A DNA stretch of 56,657 bases from NCBI GenBank assembly GCA_947626315.1, contig CANQRQ010000019.1, forward strand, positions 1-56,657, given 5' to 3'. Below are positions 17,252 through 25,588 of this stretch, one piece after another. Made by a program: the position numbers and the translations under genes. The notes under the pieces are model-generated. The model did not search any database. It was not told the DNA's origin and saw only the letters and a program-made list of their open reading frames with translations. Positions within the stretch are counted from its first letter, which is position 1. The number at the start of each line of letters is the position of its first letter. The DNA is from an uncultured Oscillospiraceae bacterium (lineage in GTDB: Bacteria; Bacillota; Clostridia; Oscillospirales; Oscillospiraceae).

Positions 17252-19255
17252 TTAGTCCTGCGCGTCCTCCGGCAGCAGGCGCTGGATCCGCCTGCCGGAG
17301 GGGGCGCCGCTGGTGATCAGCGGCACATACTCCATGATCAGGGAGGAGGTATCCAGCCCGTACCACTTGACCTTGGACCCGGCCACCCGGCGGATGGCGT
17401 ACTTGGCGTGGAGGATCAGCTCGTCCAGAGCGGACAGCTCGGACTTGGTGGAGACGGATTTGTGGATGATGCAGAATTTGAAGGTGCCCACGGTGGACTT
17501 GCCGTAGATGGAGTACTTTTTGTCCTGCTCCGGCAGCTCCCCGCTGGCCTGCAGGTCCTGGACGATCTGCCGCAGATATACGTTCACCCGGGGGCTGCAG
17601 CGGAAGCCCAGATTCAGCTTGATGCGGAAAATAAAGTCCGTCCCGTAGGTCTCCACCTGGTAGTTCAGCGTGTCCGGCTCGTTGAGCACGTTGACGCTGA
17701 CAAACCAGTAGGCCTGAGCCCGTTTGGGGTCCTTGTCCAGAATGGAGTAGAGAATGTCCCGGTCAATGGTGTCGTCGCTGCGCTCCCCGTCCAGATAGAC
17801 CAGGTTGTGGGCCAGAAGGGGCTGCTCCCGGTCCTCGTGGAGGCTCTTCAGGTTGGAGATATAGTCCTCAAAATTCAGCCGGGTGCTGTACTGCCGCTCC
17901 AGCTGGGTGGCCCGGTACCAGATGATCATGAGGCACAGCAGCACCAGGGTCAGCAGCACCGTCACATAGCCGCCGTGGGCGAACTTGCCCAGGCTGGAGA
18001 TGAAGAACACCGCCTCGATGGTGCCGAAGACCAGCAGCACCAGCCAGGACAGGGGGCCCCGCCTTCGGATCTTCCGCAGATAGACGGTGATCAGCAGCGT
18101 CGTCATCAGCATGGTGATGGTGATGGCCAGGCCGTAGGCAGATTCCATACGGGCGCCGGAGCGGAAGTAGAGCACCACCAGGCTGCAGCCCACCCAGAGG
18201 ATGCTGTTGACCGCGGAGATGTAGAGCTGGCCCTTGGTGTCCGCCGGATAGCGGATCTCCAGATGGGGCAGCAGGTCCAGCAGAATGGCCTCGGAGACCA
18301 GGGTATAGGAGCCGGTGATCAGAGCCTGGGAGGCGATGATGGCGGCGGCGGTGCTGAGAATGACGGCAAAGGGCCGCAGCAGCTCCGGTAGCATCAGGTA
18401 GAAGGGGTTCAGATCCTCAATCCCCAGCAGGGCGGCGTTGGCGCGGCTCTGGATGATCCAGGCGCCCTGACCCAGGTAGTTGAGGATCAGGCAGGTTTTC
18501 ACCAAGGGCCAGCTGATGTTGATGTTCTCCCGGCCTACGTGGCCCATGTCGGAATACAGGGCCTCGGCGCCGGTGGTGGCCAGAAAGACGCTGCCCAGGA
18601 TCATGAAGCCCGCCTTGTTGTTGGGGCTGAGCAGCACCTGCACCGCGTACAGGGGGTTGAAGGCACGCAGGACGCCGGGCAGCTCAAAGATATGTAGCAG
18701 ACCGGTGACGCCCAGGAAAGAGAACCAGAGCAGCATGACCGGGCCGAAGGCCTTGCCGATCTTGCTGGTGCCCGCGTGCTGCACGGAAAAGAGCAGGGAG
18801 ATGATCGCCAGGGTGATCAGCACCACCTTCCACTGGCCGCCGCCCAAAAAGCGGTCCATGGCCGGGATGCTCCGCAGGCCCTCCACCGCGGTGGTCACCG
18901 TCACGGCGGGGGTCAGCACCCCATCAGCCAGCAGGGCCGCGCCGCCCAGCATGGTGGGGACGATCAGCCACTTGCCACAGTGCTTCACCAGCGAATACAG
19001 AGAAAAGATGCCGCCCTCCCCGTGGTTGTCCGCCTTCAGGGCGATCAGCACGTACTTGATCGTCGTCAGCAGGGTAATGGTCCAGATGACCAGGGACAGA
19101 GAGCCGATGATGAACTGCTCGTCCACCTGCCCGATGCCGCCGTTGCCCTCCAGAATGGACTTCATCACGTACATGGGCGAGGTGCCGATGTCCCCATAGA
19201 CGATGCCAATGGTCACCAGGAACATGCCAAACCGAAATCTGCGCTTCTTTTCCAT
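17252..19255 (-). CDS. kup: Kup-type potassium uptake protein
   Basis: The 667-aa KUP/HAK/KT transporter imports K+ with H+. The family signature VTIGIVYGDIGTSPMYVMKSI is at the N-terminus, followed by GGIFSLYSLVKH and a pore region with GVLTPAVTVTTAVEGL. About twelve membrane segments occupy residues 10-430, and a cytoplasmic C-terminal domain (about 440-667) completes it. It is a monocistronic gene with TTTACA (19387-19392), 17 bp and TATAAT (19364-19369) on the minus strand. I looked for a c-di-AMP riboswitch in its 110-nt leader and did not find the conserved blocks. Confidence 0.94.
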   Translation of the reverse strand: MEKKRRFRFGMFLVTIGIVYGDIGTSPMYVMKSILEGNGGIGQVDEQFIIGSLSLVIWTITLLTTIKYVLIALKADNHGEGGIFSLYSLVKHCGKWLIVPTMLGGAALLADGVLTPAVTVTTAVEGLRSIPAMDRFLGGGQWKVVLITLAIISLLFSVQHAGTSKIGKAFGPVMLLWFSFLGVTGLLHIFELPGVLRAFNPLYAVQVLLSPNNKAGFMILGSVFLATTGAEALYSDMGHVGRENINISWPLVKTCLILNYLGQGAWIIQSRANAALLGIEDLNPFYLMLPELLRPFAVILSTAAAIIASQALITGSYTLVSEAILLDLLPHLEIRYPADTKGQLYISAVNSILWVGCSLVVLYFRSGARMESAYGLAITITMLMTTLLITVYLRKIRRRGPLSWLVLLVFGTIEAVFFISSLGKFAHGGYVTVLLTLVLLCLMIIWYRATQLERQYSTRLNFEDYISNLKSLHEDREQPLLAHNLVYLDGERSDDTIDRDILYSILDKDPKRAQAYWFVSVNVLNEPDTLNYQVETYGTDFIFRIKLNLGFRCSPRVNVYLRQIVQDLQASGELPEQDKKYSIYGKSTVGTFKFCIIHKSVSTKSELSALDELILHAKYAIRRVAGSKVKWYGLDTSSLIMEYVPLITSGAPSGRRIQRLLPEDAQD

Positions 19256-19363
19256 AAGATCGCAGCCTCCTTATCTCCGGCCAAACGCAGAATCCGCCTG
19301 CCTGCCGGCGCGCCGGCGCAGAAGCCTGTAGCGGCAGACGGTAAATTTTCGCATACATCATTT

Positions 19364-19533
19364 ATTATAGCAGAGGCCCGCCGAAGTGTAAAGAACGGAG
19401 TAAAAATTTCTGTGAAAGCCCGGTGTTGCCGTCTGCTTTGAATTGCTATGCCGATTATTTACACAGAAATTTTACATATATACATATAATGTCTAAACAA
19501 AATATTGAAATAGTAAAAATTTTGGTGTATACT
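19364..19533. promoter_or_regulatory. Divergent promoters of kup and degV
   Basis: This 310-nt intergenic region (19256-19566) holds two back-to-back promoters. The minus-strand one for kup is TTTACA-17-TATAAT (19364-19392). The plus-strand one for degV is TTGAAA (19505-19510), 17 bp and TATACT (19528-19533). The stretch between them is AT-rich and shows no other structure I can support. Confidence 0.75.
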
Positions 19534-19566
19534 CTCCGGGTACTTCCAGAAGAAAGGAGAAACAAC

Positions 19567-20421
19567 ATGAGCGTAAAGGTAAAGATCATCGCGGATTCCG
19601 CCTGCGATCTGCCCCGGGAGCAGGCGGCCAAACTGGGGGTGGAGCTGCTGCCGCTGACCACCGTGTTCGGAGATAAGGAATACCTGGATGGGGTCACCAT
19701 GAGCAGCCGTCAGTTTTACGAGATGCTGGTGGAGACGGACGAGCTGCCCCACACCAGCCAGGTGACGCCTGCCCAATATGAGGAGGCGTTCCGGCACCTG
19801 GAGCCGGGGGAGGAGGCGGTCTGCGTGACCCTCTCCGCCAAGCTTTCCGGCACGTATAACAGCGCGCGGCTGGCCATGGCGGATTTCCCGGGCAAGGTGC
19901 AGCTGATGGACAGCGAGACCGTCTGCATCGGGGAACAGCTGCTGGTGCGGCTGGCCGTCCGGCTGCGGGACAGGGGGCTTTCCGCGCCGGAGATCGCGGC
20001 GGAGCTGGAGCGGGAGAAAAAGCGCGTCCATGTGCTGGGATTGCTGGACACCCTGGAATACCTGAAAAAAGGCGGGCGGCTCTCCTCTACGGCGGCCTTC
20101 GCCGGCGGGCTGCTGTCCATCAAGCCGGTGGTGACAACGGTGAACGGGGAGGTGACGGTGCTGGGGAAAGCCAGGGGCTCCAAAAACGGGAACAACCTGC
20201 TGCGGAGCTTTATCGAGCAGGCCGGTGGCATCGACTTTTCCATGCCCTATGCCCTGGCTTACAGCGGCCTGTCTGACGCGCTGCTGCAAAAATACCTGGC
20301 GGACAGCGCGTCCCTCTACGAGGGAAAAGCGGAGGAGATCCCCATCTGCGCCATTGGCAGCACCATCGGCACCTACGCGGGGCCGGGGGCCATCGCCGTG
20401 GCTTTCTTCGGCCGCCGGTAA
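19567..20421 (+). CDS. DegV family fatty-acid-binding protein
   Basis: The 284-aa protein has the DegV fold. The N-terminal motif VKIIADSACDLPREQA, the TSQVTPAQYEEAF segment and SAKLSGTYNSARLA are typical, as is the C-terminal IGSTIGTYAGPGAIAVAF. Family members (FakB) bind a fatty acid and present it to the kinase FakA, so the role is likely in fatty-acid uptake or phospholipid synthesis. I chose the ATG at 19567 because AAAGGAG precedes it and the protein then begins at the conserved strand. No fakA is nearby. Confidence 0.9.
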   Translation: MSVKVKIIADSACDLPREQAAKLGVELLPLTTVFGDKEYLDGVTMSSRQFYEMLVETDELPHTSQVTPAQYEEAFRHLEPGEEAVCVTLSAKLSGTYNSARLAMADFPGKVQLMDSETVCIGEQLLVRLAVRLRDRGLSAPEIAAELEREKKRVHVLGLLDTLEYLKKGGRLSSTAAFAGGLLSIKPVVTTVNGEVTVLGKARGSKNGNNLLRSFIEQAGGIDFSMPYALAYSGLSDALLQKYLADSASLYEGKAEEIPICAIGSTIGTYAGPGAIAVAFFGRR

Positions 20422-20449
20422 CCCCCGCGCAAATGTTATATAGCAAGAA

Positions 20450-20490
20450 CCCCTGGGCATTGGCAGACTGCTTCTGTCAAAGCCCAGGGG
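20450..20490. terminator. Terminator between degV and the LacI gene
   Basis: A 9-bp GC stem CCCCTGGGC (20450-20458) with GCCCAGGGG (20482-20490) is extended by an inner 8-bp helix (TTGGCAGA region). GCATTTTAATT follows on the plus strand. It lies between convergent genes. Confidence 0.65.
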
Positions 20491-20495
20491 GCATT

Positions 20496-21494
20496 TTAAT
20501 TCAGAATGGGCGCCGGGCCGGTGGAGGCCCGCTCGACCAGCTCCGCGTGGAGCAGCAGCGTGCTGATGGGCACGTGCTCAATCAGGCTGGAGAGGGCGTA
20601 GAAGGCGCTCTTGCCCAGCTGGGTCCGGTCCTGCCGGATGGTGGTCAGCGGGGGAGAGGTATACCGGCAGAGGGGGAGATCGTCAATGCCTACCACGCTC
20701 AGGTCCTCCGGCACCCGCAGACCCAGCTCCCCGCAGTGGATCAGCAGGGTGTGGGCCAGCAGATCGTGGCTGCAGATTACCGCCGTGCAGCCCTTGTCCA
20801 GCAGCCGGGGCAGGTGTTTGGCCAGACAGTCGGAGCTGCGGTAGGCGTAGCCGGCCATGTACTGATGGGCGTCCAGCTTGAACTGCCGCAGGGCGTGAAA
20901 GAAGGAGGCGTACCGGGCCTGATAGACATAGGAGCCCAGGGCGCTGCTCAGATAGCCGATCTTTCGGTGCCCTAGCTCCACCAGCCGGGCCACGGCCATC
21001 TCCATGCCCTCGTCGTTGTCGATCCCCAGGTGGGTGACGGCGGGGTTGGACTGCACGTGGTTGTCGTACAGCACGGCGGGGGTGGTGCAGTGCTGAAAAT
21101 CCTTCATCCAGGGGTCCAGCAGGGTCAGGCCCAGGAACACCGCCCCCAGATAGTTGTGGCGCAGCATGAATTCGTCGTACCGGGACTCCTTCTGCATCTG
21201 CTCGTTGAAGGGGATAATGTCCACCTGATAGTCCGTAGGCTCCGCCATTTTGCGAAAGCCCGTGATGATATCCCAGCCGAAGTCGTCTGGCTTTTCATAG
21301 GCCATGTTGTTGACAAACACGCACAGGCGCTTTCCGGAGGCGCTGCGGGCGATACGGGAATAGCCGATCTCCACGGCGGTCTCCACCACAGATTTTCGCA
21401 TTGTTTCGCTCACGTCTGCCGCGCCGCTGAGCGCCTTGGACACCGTCCCCTTGGAAACGCCCAGACGCCGGGCAATATCGTCCATGGTCGCCAT
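20496..21494 (-). CDS. LacI-family regulator of maltodextrin genes
   Basis: The 332-aa protein starts with the LacI helix-turn-helix (MATMDDIARRLGVSKGTVSKALSG, in which Val-Ser-x-x-Thr-Val-Ser is the recognition helix) followed by a sugar-binding domain from about residue 60. ICSHDLLAHTLL and VVGIDDLPLCRYTSPPLTTI are the conserved C-terminal blocks. It is divergent from the maltodextrin importer, so it most likely represses that operon in the absence of malto-oligosaccharide. Its promoter on the minus strand is TTGATT (21562-21567), 17 bp and TATAAT (21539-21544). Confidence 0.88.
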   Translation of the reverse strand: MATMDDIARRLGVSKGTVSKALSGAADVSETMRKSVVETAVEIGYSRIARSASGKRLCVFVNNMAYEKPDDFGWDIITGFRKMAEPTDYQVDIIPFNEQMQKESRYDEFMLRHNYLGAVFLGLTLLDPWMKDFQHCTTPAVLYDNHVQSNPAVTHLGIDNDEGMEMAVARLVELGHRKIGYLSSALGSYVYQARYASFFHALRQFKLDAHQYMAGYAYRSSDCLAKHLPRLLDKGCTAVICSHDLLAHTLLIHCGELGLRVPEDLSVVGIDDLPLCRYTSPPLTTIRQDRTQLGKSAFYALSSLIEHVPISTLLLHAELVERASTGPAPILN

Positions 21495-21701
21495 GCGTGA
21501 ACACCTCGATTCCCTGAGTAAAGTCTGTTATTGTTTTCATTATAGCCGATAAATCGGAGAAAATCAACGGGGAGAGCGGAACTTCCGCACGTTTTGAAAA
21601 GTTTCGTTAGAAAAGGACAGAGAACTATTGGCGACTTCAACAAAAAAAGGACATAAATGGTGTGCAAAACGTAAAATTTAAAAATTTGTGAATATATTAT
21701 C

Positions 21702-21758
21702 TTGACTTTTTGAACAGTTTAGCATAAACTTCGACTTAGCGAAACTTCACGAAACATT
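21702..21758 (+). promoter_or_regulatory. Promoter and LacI-type half-sites of the maltodextrin operon
   Basis: TTGACT (21702-21707), 17 bp and TAAACT (21725-21730) form the promoter. Directly downstream are repeated half-sites, GCGAAACTT (21739-21747) and ACGAAACATT (21750-21759). A related GCGAAACGTTTG occurs at 25562-25573 in front of pullulanase. The shared CGAAAC core suggests the binding site of the LacI regulator. The remaining 200 bases to 21495 carry the regulator's own promoter. Confidence 0.55.
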
Positions 21759-21781
21759 TTATCACAACGGGGGGAATTTTT

Positions 21782-23146
21782 ATGCTCCAAAAACCCAGGC
21801 GTTTCCTGGCCCTGCTCCTGCTGGCGGCCCTGGCGCTGTGCCTTGCCGGCTGCGGCAGCGGCGGCGGCAGCAGCGCCGGTTCCGGCGCGGAGGATATCCG
21901 CCTGCTGGTATGGGCGCCGTCGGAAGATCAGGCCCAGGCCAGCGGCGAATGGCTCCAGACCTGCTGCAACAATTTTGCGGCTCTGCATCCCGAGTGGAAC
22001 ATCACCTTCAACTACGGCGTGGCCGACGAGGCCACCTCGGCCAGCACCGTGGCCTATGACCCGGAGGACAGCGCCGACGTATTCATGTACGCCAACGACA
22101 ACATCACCGTCCTCACCGACGCCAAGGCCCTGGCCAAGATCGGCGGCAAGTACGCCGATGAGATCAAGTCCTTTACCAGCCAGGCGCTGGTGGACTCCGT
22201 CTCCCTGGACGGCTATCTCTACGGCGTGCCCTACACCACCAACACCTGGTTCATGTACTACGACAAGAGTTTTTTCACCGAGGAGGACGTAAAGAGCCTG
22301 GAGTCCATGCTGGAAAAGGGCCGGGTGGCCTTTCCCTTCACCAACTCCTGGTATCTGCCCGCCTTCTATGTGGCCAACGGCTGCACCCTCTTCGGCAACA
22401 ATAACCAGGAGGAGCTGGGCGTGGACTTCGGCGGCGAGAACGCAGCCCAAGTCACCGACTACCTGATCGACCTGGCGGCCAACCCCAACTTCGTCATTGA
22501 CAACGACGGCGCCGGCATGGCCGGGCTCCGGGACGGCAGCATCCACGCCATCTTCACCGGCTCCTGGGATGCGCCCAGCATCAAGGAGATCCTGGGGGAC
22601 AACATGGGCGCCGTGGCTCCTCCCTGCTTCAACCTCAACGGGGAGGAAAAGCAGATGATGGCCTACGCCGGCTCCAAGGCCATCGGCGTCAACGCCCACT
22701 CTGAGCACATGGTGGCGGCGGTAGAGCTGGCCATCTACCTGGGCTCCGCCGAGGCGCAGAAGCTCCACTATGAGCTGCGCAGCACCATCCCCAGCAATAC
22801 CGAGCTGCTGACCCATGAGGACATCACCGCAGATCCGGTGGTCATCGCCCAGAACGATACCTTTGACCGCACCTCCATCCTTCAGCCCACCGTGTCCGCC
22901 ATGGGCAACTGCTGGACGCCGGTGCAGAACATGGGCGAGTCGATCCGCAACGGCACCACGACCCACGCCAACGCCGCGGAGCAGACGGAGGGCATGAACG
23001 CCGCCATGAACAGCACGGCATCAGCTGAAAGGGGTGAGAGACGAAATGACGACTACCAAAGAGTTACAGAGACAGGCGCGCATCGGCACCCGGGAGATGA
23101 TCCGGGCGAAAAGCTGCCTGGCGGCCCTCCGCAGCGGCGGGCCTGA
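21782..23146 (+). CDS. Maltodextrin ABC transporter binding lipoprotein (MalE type)
   Basis: The lipoprotein signal ends in CLAGC (Cys24), a Gly/Ser linker follows, and from about residue 38 the protein is a family 1 solute-binding protein (IRLLVWAPSEDQAQASGEW; LYGVPYTTNTWFMYYDKS; AGSKAIGVNAHSEHM). The reading frame gives 454 aa but the last 34 codons overlap the permease gene and encode an Arg/Pro/Gly-rich tail quite unlike the rest. A normal family member would end near NAAMNSTAS. A TGA lies at 23025 in the +1 frame, so a small frameshift just upstream may have removed the native stop; a sequencing error is also possible. Confidence 0.85.
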   Translation: MLQKPRRFLALLLLAALALCLAGCGSGGGSSAGSGAEDIRLLVWAPSEDQAQASGEWLQTCCNNFAALHPEWNITFNYGVADEATSASTVAYDPEDSADVFMYANDNITVLTDAKALAKIGGKYADEIKSFTSQALVDSVSLDGYLYGVPYTTNTWFMYYDKSFFTEEDVKSLESMLEKGRVAFPFTNSWYLPAFYVANGCTLFGNNNQEELGVDFGGENAAQVTDYLIDLAANPNFVIDNDGAGMAGLRDGSIHAIFTGSWDAPSIKEILGDNMGAVAPPCFNLNGEEKQMMAYAGSKAIGVNAHSEHMVAAVELAIYLGSAEAQKLHYELRSTIPSNTELLTHEDITADPVVIAQNDTFDRTSILQPTVSAMGNCWTPVQNMGESIRNGTTTHANAAEQTEGMNAAMNSTASAERGERRNDDYQRVTETGAHRHPGDDPGEKLPGGPPQRRA

Positions 23147-24440
23147 GACCAAAGCTTCTGCTTTGGTCATGGGTCTTGGCAACATGGTCCATAAGCAGAT
23201 TCCCAAGGGACTGCTGTTCCTCGCCGCCGAGATCGCCTACATCGTTTTCATGATCACCAACGGCTTTCACAATCTGGCCATGCTCGTCTCCCTGGGGAGC
23301 ATAGAACAGCAGGAAGTCTGGAACGAGGAGCTGCAGGTCTACCTGTACACCAAGGGCGACCAGTCCGTGCTGCTCTTGCTGTACGGCGTGGCCACCATCC
23401 TGCTGACCGCCGTCATGTTCTGGATCTGGCGGGGCACCCTCAAGAGCGCCTACAGCGCGGAGCTCACCGACAAGGCGGGCCGCCATGTGGCCACCCTGGG
23501 GGAGGATCTAGCCTCCCTGCTGGACGAGAACCTGTACAGGCTTCTCATGACCCCGTCCATGTTCTTCATCATCGTGCTGAACATTCTGCCTCTGGTCTTT
23601 ATGATCTGCATGGCCTTCACCAGCTACAGCAAGATCGACGACCATCTGGTGCTCTTCGACTGGGTGGGCCTGAAGAACTTCGCCACGCTTTTTGACAGCG
23701 GCAGCGTCTTGGGCAGCACCTTCTGGTCCGTTCTGGGCTGGACGCTGATCTGGGCTTTCTTCGCCACCTTCACCAACTATTTCTTCGGCATGATCCTGGC
23801 CATCCTGATCAACCGGAAGGACACCAAGGCCAAGGGCTTCTGGCGCTTCTGCTTCGTGATCTCCTGCGCGGTGCCCATGTTCGTGTCCCTGCTCATCATG
23901 CGCACCATGCTCCAGCCCGAGGGCGCGGTCAACGTGCTGCTGCGGAACCTGGGCCTGATCAAGGACAGCCTGCCCTTCTTCACCAACGCCACCTGGGCCC
24001 GGGTCACGGTCATCGTCATCAATATCTGGGTGGGCGTGCCCTATACGCTGCTCCAGCTGACAGGCGTTCTGCAGAACATCCCCGGCGACCTCTACGAGGC
24101 GGCGGATCTGGACGGCGCCAGCAAGGTTCAGCAGTTTTTCAAGATCACCCTGCCCTATATGTTCTATGTGACCACCCCGTACCTGATCTCCACCTTCACC
24201 GGCAACGTCAACAACTTCAACGTGATCTACCTGCTCTCCGGCGGCGCTCCGGTGACCAACCTGGCCTCCACCGCCGGCTCCACGGATCTGCTGGTCACCT
24301 GGCTGTACAAGCTGACCATCGACAAGCAGTACTACAACATCGGCTCTGTGGTGGGCATCCTGACCTTTATCATCTTGGCGGTCGGCTCCCTGCTCACCTA
24401 CCGCAACAGTAAGTCCTATAAAGAGGAAGGAGGATTTTAA
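23046..24440 (+). CDS. malF: Maltodextrin ABC transporter permease (MalF type)
   Basis: This 464-aa inner-membrane protein has the long N-terminal region with two membrane segments typical of Gram-positive MalF/MdxF, then a six-helix permease core. The EAA loop that docks the ATPase reads YEAADLDGASKVQQFFKITLP (Glu-Ala-Ala and Gly conserved). I prefer the ATG at 23046; a GTG at 23034 is too close to the GAAAGGGG site. The matching ATPase is absent from the window, so a shared MsmX-like ATPase elsewhere is expected. Confidence 0.9.
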   Translation: MTTTKELQRQARIGTREMIRAKSCLAALRSGGPETKASALVMGLGNMVHKQIPKGLLFLAAEIAYIVFMITNGFHNLAMLVSLGSIEQQEVWNEELQVYLYTKGDQSVLLLLYGVATILLTAVMFWIWRGTLKSAYSAELTDKAGRHVATLGEDLASLLDENLYRLLMTPSMFFIIVLNILPLVFMICMAFTSYSKIDDHLVLFDWVGLKNFATLFDSGSVLGSTFWSVLGWTLIWAFFATFTNYFFGMILAILINRKDTKAKGFWRFCFVISCAVPMFVSLLIMRTMLQPEGAVNVLLRNLGLIKDSLPFFTNATWARVTVIVINIWVGVPYTLLQLTGVLQNIPGDLYEAADLDGASKVQQFFKITLPYMFYVTTPYLISTFTGNVNNFNVIYLLSGGAPVTNLASTAGSTDLLVTWLYKLTIDKQYYNIGSVVGILTFIILAVGSLLTYRNSKSYKEEGGF

Positions 24441-24442
24441 CC

Positions 24443-25315
24443 GTGAAAGGAGAACGCCTGAAAAGCGCCAAGGCCGCGAGAGTGCGCAACAATGTCCTCA
24501 TTCATATCCTGCTGGCCGTTCTGGCCTTCATCTGGGTATTCCCGGTGCTGTGGGTCATCATGACCAGCTTCCGGGCGGAGAAGGGCTCGTATATTTCCAC
24601 CTTCTTCCCCCACGCTTTTACCCTCGCCAACTATACCAAGCTGTTCACGGACACCACCATTCTGAACTTTCCCAGAATGTTCATGAACACCTTGATCATC
24701 GCCATTTTCTCCTGCATCATGACCACCTTTTTCCAGCTCTCCGCGTCCTTCTGCCTTTCCCGGATGCGCTTTAAGATGCGCAAGCCCTTCATGAACATGG
24801 CCATGATCCTGGGGCTCTTCCCCGGCTTTATGTCCATGGTGGCCGTGTACTTCATCCTGAAGGCCGTGGGCCTGACCGAGGGCAACCTGATCCGCTTCGC
24901 CCTGGTCCTGTGCTATTCCGGCAGCGCGGCGCTGGGCTTTCAGATCGCCAAGGGCTTCTTTGACACCACGCCCTTTGCCATCGACGAGGCGGCCACGCTG
25001 GACGGCTGTACCAAGTGGCAGATCTTTACCAAGATCACCCTGCCCCTGTCCAAGCCCATCATCATCTACACGGTGCTGACCTCCTTCATCGGGCCCTGGG
25101 TGGACTTTATCTTCGCCAAGGTCATTTGCCGGGCCAACGCCGACCAGTACACGGTGGCCATCGGCCTGTGGCGGATGCTGGAAAAGGAGTACATTGACAA
25201 CTGGTACACCTCTTTCGCTGCCGGCGCGGTGCTGATCTCCATCCCCATCGCCATCCTGTTCTTGAACCTGCAGAAGTTCTACGTCAACGGGACCTCCGGC
25301 GCGGTCAAAGGATAA
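24443..25315 (+). CDS. malG: Maltodextrin ABC transporter permease (MalG type)
   Basis: The 290-aa protein is the second permease of the importer. Six hydrophobic helices and the EAA loop IDEAATLDGCTKWQIFTKITLP are present. It starts with GTG at 24443, two bases after the malF stop, with AAGGAGGA at 24427-24434. The end YVNGTSGAVKG is the classical MalG C-terminus. It is followed at once by the structured repeat described below. Confidence 0.92.
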   Translation: MKGERLKSAKAARVRNNVLIHILLAVLAFIWVFPVLWVIMTSFRAEKGSYISTFFPHAFTLANYTKLFTDTTILNFPRMFMNTLIIAIFSCIMTTFFQLSASFCLSRMRFKMRKPFMNMAMILGLFPGFMSMVAVYFILKAVGLTEGNLIRFALVLCYSGSAALGFQIAKGFFDTTPFAIDEAATLDGCTKWQIFTKITLPLSKPIIIYTVLTSFIGPWVDFIFAKVICRANADQYTVAIGLWRMLEKEYIDNWYTSFAAGAVLISIPIAILFLNLQKFYVNGTSGAVKG

Positions 25316-25326
25316 TCGTTTCCCCG

Positions 25327-25549
25327 GGTCTGTTCCGGAAAACTCCGGAACAGACCTCAAGTTGAAGACAAAGTGTCTTCAACTTGAAAGCTTATCCAGG
25401 AGCATTCAAAAATGCTCCTGGATAAGAGTAGATTGAACGCTGAAAGGGGGCTCCCGCCCCCTCTCTGCGCTCTCCCCCTGCAATTCTATACATTGCCGAT
25501 AGCTTTGTCTACAGTCTGGGGTCTGTTCCGGAAAACTCCGGAACAGACC
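25327..25549 (+). repeat. Structured repeat element, copy 1
   Basis: The element starts 12 nt after the malG stop. In order: hairpin H1 (13 bp, 25327-25339 with 25344-25356), H2 (14 bp, 25357-25370 with 25374-25387), H3 (16 bp, 25391-25406 with 25411-25426), a core of about 90 nt (25427-25519) with a GGGGG/CCCCC mini-hairpin, and an exact second copy of H1 (25520-25549) followed by six T. The second H1 is a good intrinsic terminator. Copy 2 lies at 39200-39425 on the other strand. The first 63 nt of the core differ at about four positions, and the stems H1-H3 differ with pairing kept. Confidence 0.85.
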
Positions 25550-25555
25550 TTTTTT
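25520..25555 (+). terminator. Intrinsic terminator at end of repeat copy 1
   Basis: The 13-bp stem GGTCTGTTCCGGA with loop AAAC is followed by TTTTTT (25550-25555). It separates the importer operon from the pullulanase operon. The same hairpin without the T-run occurs directly after malG. Confidence 0.85.
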
Positions 25556-25588
25556 AATCTTGCGAAACGTTTGGGAACGTGCTAAAAC

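Noticed and set aside
13849-18391. Very long plus-strand frames (730 and 955 codons) opposite glpK, the G1P dehydrogenase gene and kup
   Set aside because: They lie antisense to well-recognised genes. Their His/Gly/Gln/Val-rich composition is what high-GC codon bias produces on the complement strand. No domain is visible.
19256-19363. c-di-AMP riboswitch (ydaO/kimA type) in the kup leader
   Set aside because: The conserved blocks of that riboswitch are not present in the 110-nt leader.
25327-25549. CRISPR array or tRNA-like structure as explanation of the hairpin element
   Set aside because: There are no regularly spaced direct repeats with spacers and no cloverleaf or anticodon arm; the hairpins are different from each other.
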